Assembly (NCBI GenBank): GCA_037443785.1 | Contig: JBBINR010000016.1 | Span: forward strand, 11,730 to 75,729 | Direction: 5' to 3' | DNA length: 64,000 bases | DNA from: JAQUOA01 sp037443785 | Lineage (GTDB): Bacteria > Bacteroidota > Ignavibacteria > UBA10030 > UBA8401 | Part shown: positions 18,456-27,483 of the stretch, piece by piece | Position numbering within the stretch: the stretch's first letter is position 1 | Layout of the letters: each line of letters opens with the position of its first letter | Program-made: the position numbers and the translations under genes | Notes under the pieces: generated by a model | Seen by the model: the letters and a program-made list of their open reading frames with translations, nothing else | Databases searched by the model: none | What the model was told of the DNA's origin: nothing

Positions 18456-19466
18456 ATGAAAGCCGCATTGTTTGAAAAGCCAAATCGTCTTTCCGTTGTG
18501 CAGCGGCCGCTTCGCTCGTTGTTGGAGAATGAAGTGCTCGTTCGCGTGCAGTCGTGCGGAGTATGCGGCACGGATGTACACATTGTGAAAGGGGAATCTC
18601 GATCTGCCTCTTCGGTAGTATTGGGACATGAATACTCCGGGGTAATAGAGGACGTAGGAACGGAGATTAAAAATTTTTTTCTCGGTCAGCGCGTGGCGAT
18701 TGATCCAAATATTTCCTGCGGCACATGTTATTTTTGTCGAAGAGGGGAAGTCCATCTCTGTTCCAATTTACGGGCGCTCGGCGTTGATATTGATGGCGGG
18801 ATGGCAGAGTTTTGCATTGTTCCCGAGCAGCAATTATATCATTTGCCTGAGAAGTTTCCGATGACGGCGAGCGCATTTATTGAACCGGTCTCGTGCGTGC
18901 TGCACGGAATTGATCGCGCGTCAATTACGGTCGGTGATACGGTTGTCATTTTGGGAAGCGGAACAATTGGATTGATGATGGTGCAGTTAGCAAAATCTGC
19001 GGGTGCTGCAACGACGATAGTTGTTGAGCCGTTAGAAAAAAAACGTACGATCGCCCGGCAGCTTGGTACTTCGCATGTGTTGAACCCAAATGAAATTAAT
19101 GTAAAAGATGCAGTCACAGACATTACGGGAGTCGGTGCTGACGTTGTGATAGAGTGTGCGGGGAGAACGTCAATCTCGCAAGATGCATTGGAACTTGTGC
19201 GCCGTGGAGGAACGGTGGAGTTTTTTGGCGTTTGTCCTGTTGGAAAAACCTTTCCGATTGAACCAAACCAAATCTATTTCAAAGAATTAACAATTGTTGG
19301 ATCGTATGTTAATCCATTGACATTTGACCGTGCAATTAAAGCGTTGTCTTCCGGAATAATCAAGGTGAATGATTTTCCGATCAATATTTTTTCTCTCGAC
19401 AATGTTCATGAAGCACTCCGGTATCAAGAAGAAGGCTTAACAATTAAAAGCATTATAGAACCATAA
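18456..19466 (+). CDS. Zinc-dependent sugar/polyol dehydrogenase (medium-chain)
   Basis: At 336 aa this is the normal length for a medium-chain dehydrogenase. Catalytic zinc ligands are Cys37, His58 and Glu59 (CGVCGTD, GHEYSG). The structural zinc Cys set is 88, 91, 94 and 102. The Rossmann motif is VVILGSGTIGLMMVQLA, followed by VVEP whose acid residue favours NAD(H). It is closest by eye to sorbitol/threonine dehydrogenase relatives. Next to a PfkB kinase it may interconvert a hexose or polyol with a ketose before phosphorylation; the substrate is inferred. Confidence 0.87.
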   Translation: MKAALFEKPNRLSVVQRPLRSLLENEVLVRVQSCGVCGTDVHIVKGESRSASSVVLGHEYSGVIEDVGTEIKNFFLGQRVAIDPNISCGTCYFCRRGEVHLCSNLRALGVDIDGGMAEFCIVPEQQLYHLPEKFPMTASAFIEPVSCVLHGIDRASITVGDTVVILGSGTIGLMMVQLAKSAGAATTIVVEPLEKKRTIARQLGTSHVLNPNEINVKDAVTDITGVGADVVIECAGRTSISQDALELVRRGGTVEFFGVCPVGKTFPIEPNQIYFKELTIVGSYVNPLTFDRAIKALSSGIIKVNDFPINIFSLDNVHEALRYQEEGLTIKSIIEP

Positions 19467-19471
19467 AGAAT

Positions 19472-20443
19472 ATGAAAGTTCCAGAAGTCACTTCGGTTGG
19501 TGAAGCGCTCATCGATCTTGTTTCATCCGAACCGACAAAAAGTCTTTCGACAGCGAAGCGGTTTATAAAAATGGCCGGTGGAGCACCGGCAAATGTTGCT
19601 GTTGGTCTGGCACGATTGGGCATTCGCACAGCTTTTCTTGGCAAAGTTGGAGACGATTCTTTCGGACGATTCCTCAAAGCTGAATTGAAAAGTCTCGGCG
19701 TAGAAACGAAATGGATTATCAGTGATCCGGATTATAAAACCCGTCTTGCATTTGTTGCGGTGACCAAAACCGGTGATCGAGATTTCGAATTTTGGGAAAA
19801 AGATCCGGCAGATCAGCACTTAATGAAAAAAGAAATCGATTATGATGCTATTTGCCAATCAACAATTATCAATATTGGACCGTTTTTATTGCTCAACGAT
19901 GAGACAAGAAGAAGTGCTTTTGCAATTGCCGACCATGCTAAACGAAAAGGAAAATGGATTTCCTTTGATCCAAATATCAGGATGTCGCTATGGAAAAATC
20001 CGAAAGAAGCGGTAAGCATTTATCAATCGATGATTCGACGGGCAACAATCCTTCGATTGAATGATAGTGAAGCAAAATTTTTGACAGGAACAAAAAATCT
20101 GAGAAGTGCAATTGATAAACTTCTTTCAATGGGTCCTGCGCTAGTTGTTGTCACTCGCGATAAAAAGGGATGCACATTTGCGACGACAAAATTTTTTGAA
20201 GAAGTAAAAGGTTTTTCAGTTAAAACCGTTGACACAACAGGATGCGGGGACGGATTTTTGGCAGGATTGTTAGCAGGAATTATTTGGAGCAAAAAATCAA
20301 TTGATACATTGACTGTGTTAGATCTCATTATTATTTGCAGAACTGCAAACGCTGTAGGTGCACTCGTTGCAACGAATCGCGGTGCCATTGCTGCAATGCC
20401 GTCGCTTGATGATGTGGATAATTTTCTTCGGAGACAACAATGA
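19472..20443 (+). CDS. PfkB-family carbohydrate kinase (fructokinase-like)
   Basis: The 323-aa product carries both ribokinase-family signatures: an N-terminal GGAPANVAVGLARLG and a C-terminal DTTGCGDGFLAG holding the catalytic Asp. It phosphorylates a sugar with ATP. Fructose or a related ketose is likely, but 2-keto-3-deoxygluconate kinases look similar. It starts 5 bp after the dehydrogenase gene and overlaps the next gene by 4 bp. It would feed products of mannoside breakdown into glycolysis. Confidence 0.88.
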   Translation: MKVPEVTSVGEALIDLVSSEPTKSLSTAKRFIKMAGGAPANVAVGLARLGIRTAFLGKVGDDSFGRFLKAELKSLGVETKWIISDPDYKTRLAFVAVTKTGDRDFEFWEKDPADQHLMKKEIDYDAICQSTIINIGPFLLLNDETRRSAFAIADHAKRKGKWISFDPNIRMSLWKNPKEAVSIYQSMIRRATILRLNDSEAKFLTGTKNLRSAIDKLLSMGPALVVVTRDKKGCTFATTKFFEEVKGFSVKTVDTTGCGDGFLAGLLAGIIWSKKSIDTLTVLDLIIICRTANAVGALVATNRGAIAAMPSLDDVDNFLRRQQ

Positions 20444-21822
20444 AAATTTTAAAAATTGCTTTTGCCATTGTTGCTTTCGGCTCAATTACGTTCTCGCAGC
20501 AGTCGTTGGTGAACTTTGCGCATCTTGAACATTTGACGGAGGGAATTTATTTCAACGGTGACTCTGTCAACTTCGTCCATATTTATGCTGATTATCCTTC
20601 GTACAAATGGATCGATGCAAACGATGAAGGAATTGCCTGCGTGGATGATGCGGCGCGTGCGTCGGTTGCATGTTTGCGTCACTATGAATTGACGAAAACG
20701 CATTCAAGTTTAAAGAAAGCGAAAGAGCTATTGAAGTTTATTATCAAAATGCAGGCAAGCGACGGTCATTTCTACAATTTTATTTTTGCCGACCATACAA
20801 TTAATCGGAACGGAAAGACGAGTTACAAATCATTCGGCTGGTGGGCTGCTCGCGGAATGTGGTGCATGGGTTTAGGATTCCGTGTTTTTGAAAAAACTGA
20901 TCCGGCATTCGCATCCGAACTTCAAAAAGGAATCGAAGAAACATTTTATTCACTTGATACATTGCTGCTGAAGTATGGAAAAACAAGAACAATGTCAGGT
21001 TTAACGATTCCGCAATGGCTGCTGTACGAATCGGGTTCCGACGCAACAACCGAATTGGTTTTAGGACTCAATCAATTTTATACGGCAACATCCGACAAGA
21101 AAGTAAAAACGTATATCGAAAAATTGTGCAATGGAATGATGATGATGCAGAACGGAGATATAAAAACGTATCCGTACGGACTTCACCGTTCGTGGGAAAC
21201 AATGTGGCATGCGTGGGGAAATAGCCAAACACAAGCGCTAGCGGAAGCCGGAAAATTGCTGAACAACAAAAAAATGATTCAATCGGCAAAGCTGGAAGCC
21301 GATGGATTTTATTCGCGGCTGTTAATTCAAGGATTTAAGCGTGAATTTGATGTCGCTGATTCATTGAATAAGCGAGAGTTTGAACAAATTGCATACGATA
21401 TTCGACCGATGACGGTAGGACTGCTTCGATTATTTGACGTGACGAATGACAGCACGTATTTGGTGATGGCCAAAATTGCCGCTTCATGGTTTTTTGGAAA
21501 CAACGTTGGTTCGATTCAAATGTATGATCCGAAGACAGGGCGATGTTTCGACGGAATTCATAGCGCAACGGACTACAGTAAAAATTCCGGTGCAGAATCA
21601 ACAATTGAAGCATTGAACGTGATGATTGAACTTCAGCCATACCTTACAGATGCAAAATATTTTCCAGTGCAACAAAATAAAAAATTTGAATCGAAGAAAT
21701 ATTTATACGGTTCATTTTCTAACGGGGATGATACAATTGGACTGCTAATTGATAAAGAACAAGAAAAGGTTTCAGTACTAAAAGGCAAGAATCTTTTTGA
21801 ATTTGAAAAATCATTGCAATGA
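20440..21822 (+). CDS. Exported alpha-helical barrel protein, predicted glycosidase-like
   Basis: This 460-aa protein has a signal peptide (LKIAFAIVAFGSITFSQQ) and repeated helical pairs with aromatic and acidic residues (NDEGIACVDDAARASVACL, SFGWWAARGMWCMG, HRSWETMWHAWGNSQTQAL). This fits a six-hairpin toroid used by several glycoside hydrolase and epimerase families. I do not recognise the family. Overlaps of 4 bp with both neighbours tie it to the operon. It may act on oligosaccharides in the periplasm. Confidence 0.6.
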   Translation: MKILKIAFAIVAFGSITFSQQSLVNFAHLEHLTEGIYFNGDSVNFVHIYADYPSYKWIDANDEGIACVDDAARASVACLRHYELTKTHSSLKKAKELLKFIIKMQASDGHFYNFIFADHTINRNGKTSYKSFGWWAARGMWCMGLGFRVFEKTDPAFASELQKGIEETFYSLDTLLLKYGKTRTMSGLTIPQWLLYESGSDATTELVLGLNQFYTATSDKKVKTYIEKLCNGMMMMQNGDIKTYPYGLHRSWETMWHAWGNSQTQALAEAGKLLNNKKMIQSAKLEADGFYSRLLIQGFKREFDVADSLNKREFEQIAYDIRPMTVGLLRLFDVTNDSTYLVMAKIAASWFFGNNVGSIQMYDPKTGRCFDGIHSATDYSKNSGAESTIEALNVMIELQPYLTDAKYFPVQQNKKFESKKYLYGSFSNGDDTIGLLIDKEQEKVSVLKGKNLFEFEKSLQ

Positions 21823-24800
21823 AATTTTACAGGAATATCGTTCTAATGTTTTTGATTGTGATAATCGAGCTGCCGTTATACGGCCAACAAATTAGTATTG
21901 ATCGAATCAATCAAATGCCGAATCTTCCTCAGCCATATTTGATGCGTGATTGGAAATTCGTCGCGAAGGGATATGATTCGCTTGTCTTTTCTTCATTAAG
22001 CGGAACATATCTTCCATTGAATAAACTGTATTCAAACACCGTAAACTATCCCGGATCGCAAAGCTTCAAATTGCAATCGTATGTTGGTTCACCGGATTTT
22101 GGCGGAGAAGGAATAAACTGTCTGCCTGCAGTTATTGGCGCCGAGTTGGCCGGTATCAATAAAAAAAATCAAAATGGAATTGATTGGGTGTCGATGTGCA
22201 AGGAATGGTTCAATACGCTTCCGTCGGAAAAAATTTATCTTAATGGACCGAGAGCAACCAATGGGGATGATTGGTGGTATGAAACAATGCCGAACGTATT
22301 TTTTTATCAGTTGTACAGTTTACATCCCGATGTCAATGAATTTCAAACACAAACTACGATTGTTGCAGATCGTTGGCTTGAAGCAGTGCAGGCGATGGGA
22401 GGAAGTTCTACTCCATGGACTATTCCCAACATGGATCATCGAGCCTGGAAATTTTCTACAATGATGCCGTACGATAACGATGTTCACGAACCCGAAGCAT
22501 CCGGAGCGATTGCGTGGATATTGTATCAAGCGTACATAAAAACGGGGAATCAAAAATATCGGATTGGTGCAGAATTGGCAATGGAATTTCTCAATGATCG
22601 ATCATTGAATCCATCGTATGAATTGCAGCTTTCCTATGGAACATATCTTGCCGCGCGAATGAATGCGGAGCTTGGAACACAATACAATCTCCAAAAATTA
22701 TTTACATGGTGTTTCAATATCGGTCCGCTTCGTTCGTGGGGAGCAACTCTTGGAAAATGGGGGGCGTACGATTGTTCCGGTTTAATAGGAGAAGTACAAC
22801 AATTCAATCCCAGTTACGCTTTTTTGATGAATACATTCCAGCAAGTCGGGACGCTTGCGCCGATTGCGCGATATGATGATCGATATGCGAATGCACTTGG
22901 GAAATGGATCTTGAATGCGGCAAATGCAGTTCGACTTTTCTACCCCAATTTTCTCCCTGATTCAAATCAGGACAGCAGAGCGTGGTCGTTACAATACGAT
23001 GAGCATTCATTTATTGGACATGAAGCGATGAGGCAATCACAATTGTCTAAAAGTCCATTTGCTACGGGAGATGCCATTCAAAATAATTGGGCTGAAACGA
23101 ATCTTGCATTGTACGGTTCTTCTCATGTTGGATATCTTGGAGCCGTTGTTGAAACTACCGATGTAGCAATGGTACTTCAACTAAATTTACTTGCGACAGA
23201 TTTTAGGCACACATCCGCATATCCGACGTTTCTCTATTATAACCCATATGATTCCACAGTTGCTGTTTCTATCAATGTCGGAGGAAGCAGCGTTGATCTT
23301 TACGATGCAGTTGCAAACGTTTTTGTAAAGAGCAATGTCATCAATCAAACGACATTTGATATCCCATCGTATTCATCACGTGTTATTGTTCTTGCGCCTT
23401 CCGGGGGGACAATTACTTACAACGAGGGGAAAATGTTGATTGATAATGTGGTGGTAGATTACAGTTCAGATCATATTGCAGGTAATCATCCACCGAGAAT
23501 TAAGGCAGTCAGTACGAAAAAAGATACAGTGACTACAAACTCTATCATTGAATTATTTTGTACTGCAGAAGACATTGATGGTGATTCAATTTCTATTGCG
23601 TGGAGTTCATCTCATGGTATTTTACCTGGAAGCGGATCCCAAATAACATGGACAGTTCCAGATTCCGAAGGAATCTATTCGATTTTCTGTACTGTAAAAG
23701 ATTCAAAAAATGCTGAAACGGTTGATACGATATCTCTTAATGTTGTAAAAAAAATTAACCATAGCCCAACGATACAAAAAATCCATGTTCTCCCTCGAAA
23801 AATAAATTTGAATTCTTCAGCACAGATTAATTGTTACGCGGCAGATAGTGATTCCGACACATTACAGTACACATGGTCATCATCCAATGGAACATTTTTT
23901 GGAAGCGGCAGCTCCGTTTCGTGGCAAAGTCCATCGACTGCAGGAAATTTTTGGTTGAAATGTATCGTCGATGATAATCATGGCGGAATTGTTTACGACA
24001 GCATTGCGGTGGAGGTAAGAGATTTTTCACTCTATACAAAAGGAAATGTTTTGGCGTATTACCCGTTCAACGGAAATGCGAATGATGCGTCGGGAAATAA
24101 TAGGAATGGAACTGCGGCTAATGTTTTGTTGGTGCCGGACCGTAACGGAAATTTGAACAGTGCATATTCTTTTGATGGTGTTACATCTTCAGTCCAAATT
24201 CCAAACGACAATGGATTGAATACGCAAAATGCCATTGCAATAAATTTCTGGATGAAGATTGGCGCGTTTTATTATCGTGAGCAATATCCGATCTCCCACG
24301 GTAATTGGCAAAACCGATGGAAAGTTTCTATTTCGAATAATCGGCTTCGCTGGACAGTGAAAACATCAACCGGCATTAAAGATCTCGATTCAGAAACAGG
24401 GCTGCAGATTGATTCTCTTTACAATGTTACTGTTTTGTATGGCAACGGCGAAATGGAGCTTTATTTGAATGGTGAACTCGATGCGTTTGCTCCCTGGAGT
24501 GGAACAATTCAAACAACGTCAACGGCACTGACCATCGGGCAATCGCTTCCCAATGACAACAATTATAATTTCAACGGAGTGCTCGACGATGTTCGTATTT
24601 TTGATTATGAATTATCACCTGACGAAATCGCGGCATTCTCATCACGAGTGACATCAGTGAAAAATTATTCAACAAAAATGATTCCGGAAAAATTTTCTCT
24701 TGAATCGTTCCCGAATCCGTTTAACCCATCAACGACAATTCAATTTTCACTTCCAATCGGTGGATATGTTCTTGTGAATATTTACGATGTACTTGGAAGG

Positions 24801-24947
24801 GAAATAGAGTCGCTTGTTCATGGACAATTGCCGCCAGGAGTATTTGAACAACGATGGACCGCTGACCAGCAGTCTAGTGGTGTGTATTTTTGCGTTCTCA
24901 AAGTTTCTAATAACATATTTACGAAAAAACTTATTCTTATGAGGTAA
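21819..24947 (+). CDS. Large T9SS-secreted protein: helical catalytic-like domain, two Ig-like domains, LamG domain, sorting domain
   Basis: The 1042-aa product has a signal peptide, then a roughly 500-residue helical region rich in Trp and acidic residues (GPRATNGDDWWYETMPN, MPYDNDVHEPEASGAIAWILYQAY). Two Ig/PKD-like repeats follow at about 556-645 and 648-735 (WSSSHGILPGSGS, WSSSNGTFFGSGS), then a LamG/concanavalin-like domain from about 744 (LAYYPFNGNANDASGN). A type A T9SS domain starts near 960 (SFPNPFNPSTTI). It should act outside the cell on polymer. The N-terminal domain resembles six-hairpin glycosidases or lyases but I cannot name its family. No classical endo-mannanase is visible in the window, so this is a candidate for the missing polymer-cleaving enzyme. 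Confidence 0.72.
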   Translation: MKFYRNIVLMFLIVIIELPLYGQQISIDRINQMPNLPQPYLMRDWKFVAKGYDSLVFSSLSGTYLPLNKLYSNTVNYPGSQSFKLQSYVGSPDFGGEGINCLPAVIGAELAGINKKNQNGIDWVSMCKEWFNTLPSEKIYLNGPRATNGDDWWYETMPNVFFYQLYSLHPDVNEFQTQTTIVADRWLEAVQAMGGSSTPWTIPNMDHRAWKFSTMMPYDNDVHEPEASGAIAWILYQAYIKTGNQKYRIGAELAMEFLNDRSLNPSYELQLSYGTYLAARMNAELGTQYNLQKLFTWCFNIGPLRSWGATLGKWGAYDCSGLIGEVQQFNPSYAFLMNTFQQVGTLAPIARYDDRYANALGKWILNAANAVRLFYPNFLPDSNQDSRAWSLQYDEHSFIGHEAMRQSQLSKSPFATGDAIQNNWAETNLALYGSSHVGYLGAVVETTDVAMVLQLNLLATDFRHTSAYPTFLYYNPYDSTVAVSINVGGSSVDLYDAVANVFVKSNVINQTTFDIPSYSSRVIVLAPSGGTITYNEGKMLIDNVVVDYSSDHIAGNHPPRIKAVSTKKDTVTTNSIIELFCTAEDIDGDSISIAWSSSHGILPGSGSQITWTVPDSEGIYSIFCTVKDSKNAETVDTISLNVVKKINHSPTIQKIHVLPRKINLNSSAQINCYAADSDSDTLQYTWSSSNGTFFGSGSSVSWQSPSTAGNFWLKCIVDDNHGGIVYDSIAVEVRDFSLYTKGNVLAYYPFNGNANDASGNNRNGTAANVLLVPDRNGNLNSAYSFDGVTSSVQIPNDNGLNTQNAIAINFWMKIGAFYYREQYPISHGNWQNRWKVSISNNRLRWTVKTSTGIKDLDSETGLQIDSLYNVTVLYGNGEMELYLNGELDAFAPWSGTIQTTSTALTIGQSLPNDNNYNFNGVLDDVRIFDYELSPDEIAAFSSRVTSVKNYSTKMIPEKFSLESFPNPFNPSTTIQFSLPIGGYVLVNIYDVLGREIESLVHGQLPPGVFEQRWTADQQSSGVYFCVLKVSNNIFTKKLILMR

Positions 24948-24952
24948 GAGAT

Positions 24953-27409
24953 ATGAAGTGGATTGATCTTAACGGTCAATGGTTTGTAAAAGCAATTAAT
25001 GTGCGCAAGGATGTACCAAAAAAGTATGTTCGAATTCTCGAATGGATTCCTGCAACTGTTCCCGGAACAATTCATACCGATCTTTTAGCAAATGGAATTA
25101 TTCCAGATCCGTTTTATCGGATGAATGAAAATGAAGTGCAATGGATTGAAAATTATCAATGGCTGTATCGGCGGGAGTTTGAAGTTGACGCTGAATTTTT
25201 GAAAGAACGAAATATCATTCTTCATGCTGAGGGACTTGATACGTATGCATCAATCGCAGTTAATGGAAAAATTGTCGGTGCTGCGGAAAATATGTTTGTC
25301 GAGCATCGGTTCGACCTTAAAAAACATCTTGTTGCTGGTGCCAACACTATTGAAATAGTTTTTGATTCCCCCGTTAAACGCTCAAAGCAATTAGAAAAGA
25401 AACACGGTGCACTTCAAGTCGCGTTGGAATCTCATCGCGTGTATGTGCGAAAAGCTCAATACTTATTTAGTTGGGATTGGGGACCAAAACTTACGACATC
25501 GGGAATTTGGCGCGCTATTTCAATCGAAGCATCAACCGGACCAGTTTTACGAAATCCATTTGTGAAAACGGTTGAGGTAAATAAAAAATTTGCCGTTATC
25601 GAACTTTCAATTGAGATCGAGAATTTTCAGAAACCAATATCAATCTGTGTAAAAGTTGAAGGCGATGGTTTCTCACACGAGGTAGAGAAAAAAGCCTTAT
25701 CACCCCATCTGCGTTTCGATCTTAAAATTGATCAGCCGAATGTTTGGTGGCCGAATGGATATGGCGGGCAACCATTGTACACAGCAACATTTACTGCGAA
25801 ACAAAATGATGATGTATTATCGCAATGCTCTGCGACATTTGGGATCCGGACAATTACACTTGTGCAAGAAAAGGACGATGAGGGAAAATCATTTATCATT
25901 GAAGTGAATGGAGTAAAAATTTTCTGTAAAGGAGCCGATTGGATACCGAGCGATAATTTTATTCCACGAATTCCAGACTCGACGTATGAACGACTGCTGA
26001 CAATGGCGTGCGATGCCCACATGAATATGCTTCGTGTATGGGGAGGCGGAATTTATGAGCAGGAAATATTCTATTCGCTGTGCGATAAACTCGGCTTGCT
26101 TGTGTGGCAGGATTTTATGTTTGCGTGCGGAGAGTATCCACAAACGTCGTGGTTCCAAAAACTTGTGAGTGATGAAACGCAAAAAGTTGTCACACGATTG
26201 CGCAATCATCCAAGTCTTGCAGTGTGGTGCGGCAATAATGAATGTGAATGGCTCTTCTGTACGGAGAATCCCGATAAAACTCCCGATGATATGACAGGGT
26301 CCATTATTTTTAGAGAGCTACTTCCGACAATCGTCAAACAATTGGATGGAACGCGTCCATATTGGCGCAGTTCACCGTTCGGTGTAGGATTTCCAAATAA
26401 TGAATCGAATGGAACACATCATCAGTGGCATGTATGGAGTTTTTGGAAAGATTATAAAGAATATGAAAATGTAAACGCTCGATTTGTTTCGGAGTTTGGA
26501 TTTCAAGCTCCGGCAAATATCAAGACCTGGGAAGAGACAACGCTTCCGGAAGACAGATTTCCGCAGCACCCGGTTATTGAGCATCATAATAAACAGGTTG
26601 AAGGTCAAGAGCGGCTTTATCGATTTCAGTCGGCGCATTACAACGTTGCGGCCGATTTCAAAGAATTTGTTTACCTCGGACAGCTTGTGCAAGCAAACGC
26701 ATTGAAGACAGCGGTTGAGCACTGGCGTCGCAGAAAATTTAAAACCGCCGGTTCTATTTTCTGGCAATTGAATGATTGCTGGCCTGTCAGCAGTTGGTCG
26801 GTCATAGATAGTTCACTGCGGCCGAAGGCGTCATACTTTTATGCGAGACGCTTTTTTGCAGACGTGCTGGTGTCGATCAAAAAAAATGGAGACACATTGG
26901 AAGTGTGGGGAACAAATGACAGATTACAACGCGTCAGCGGTACGCTTCACGTTCGGGTGTTATCATTTAAAGGGGAAAAAATTTCAAACCTTTCGAAAGA
27001 AGTTGTTCTAAAATCGAACAGCTCTGGTATTCTCCAAAAGTTCTACGAAATGCCTGTGAGTGATGAAAATAAATACGATCGATATGTCGTTGCGCAATTA
27101 GTGAGCGATGAAGGGATAATCAGTGAAAACAGATTTTTCTTTACCGAGCCAAAACATTTGTTGCTTCCTTTACCGCAATTGTTTGCAAAGTTCGATGCCC
27201 CAAAAGATTCGTCGTTACATTTGATTATTCAGAGTGCTTTTTTTGCCAAAGATATACGAATAGAAATTGATGGATATGATATGGAATTGAGTGATAATTA
27301 TTTCGATTTGGATGCCGGTACCTCACGAAGTATTGTCTGCTCATCCAAAGCGAAGGCGTTCGATGTGGAAAAGAAGATTAAAATTTCTTCGCTTCATACG
27401 ATCAAATAA
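24953..27409 (+). CDS. GH2-family beta-mannosidase
   Basis: This 818-aa protein has the beta-mannosidase layout: a jelly-roll N-terminus (WIPATVPGTIHTDLLANGIIP, DPFYRMNE), an Ig-like domain and a TIM barrel (GADWIPSDNF, MLRVWGGGIYE). The predicted acid/base is Glu430 in CGNNECEW and the predicted nucleophile is Glu514 in FVSEFG. It removes terminal beta-mannose from the ends of oligosaccharides. I see no signal peptide, so it probably acts in the cytoplasm after ABC import. It lies 5 bp after the preceding gene and is followed by GH130, giving the strongest substrate clue for the locus. Confidence 0.93.
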   Translation: MKWIDLNGQWFVKAINVRKDVPKKYVRILEWIPATVPGTIHTDLLANGIIPDPFYRMNENEVQWIENYQWLYRREFEVDAEFLKERNIILHAEGLDTYASIAVNGKIVGAAENMFVEHRFDLKKHLVAGANTIEIVFDSPVKRSKQLEKKHGALQVALESHRVYVRKAQYLFSWDWGPKLTTSGIWRAISIEASTGPVLRNPFVKTVEVNKKFAVIELSIEIENFQKPISICVKVEGDGFSHEVEKKALSPHLRFDLKIDQPNVWWPNGYGGQPLYTATFTAKQNDDVLSQCSATFGIRTITLVQEKDDEGKSFIIEVNGVKIFCKGADWIPSDNFIPRIPDSTYERLLTMACDAHMNMLRVWGGGIYEQEIFYSLCDKLGLLVWQDFMFACGEYPQTSWFQKLVSDETQKVVTRLRNHPSLAVWCGNNECEWLFCTENPDKTPDDMTGSIIFRELLPTIVKQLDGTRPYWRSSPFGVGFPNNESNGTHHQWHVWSFWKDYKEYENVNARFVSEFGFQAPANIKTWEETTLPEDRFPQHPVIEHHNKQVEGQERLYRFQSAHYNVAADFKEFVYLGQLVQANALKTAVEHWRRRKFKTAGSIFWQLNDCWPVSSWSVIDSSLRPKASYFYARRFFADVLVSIKKNGDTLEVWGTNDRLQRVSGTLHVRVLSFKGEKISNLSKEVVLKSNSSGILQKFYEMPVSDENKYDRYVVAQLVSDEGIISENRFFFTEPKHLLLPLPQLFAKFDAPKDSSLHLIIQSAFFAKDIRIEIDGYDMELSDNYFDLDAGTSRSIVCSSKAKAFDVEKKIKISSLHTIK

Positions 27410-27483
27410 ATAGAAAAAAATTTTCTTTAAAGTGAAAATTGAAAGATAAAAAATAATCATCCACTCTATTGTGAAAGACAGCC

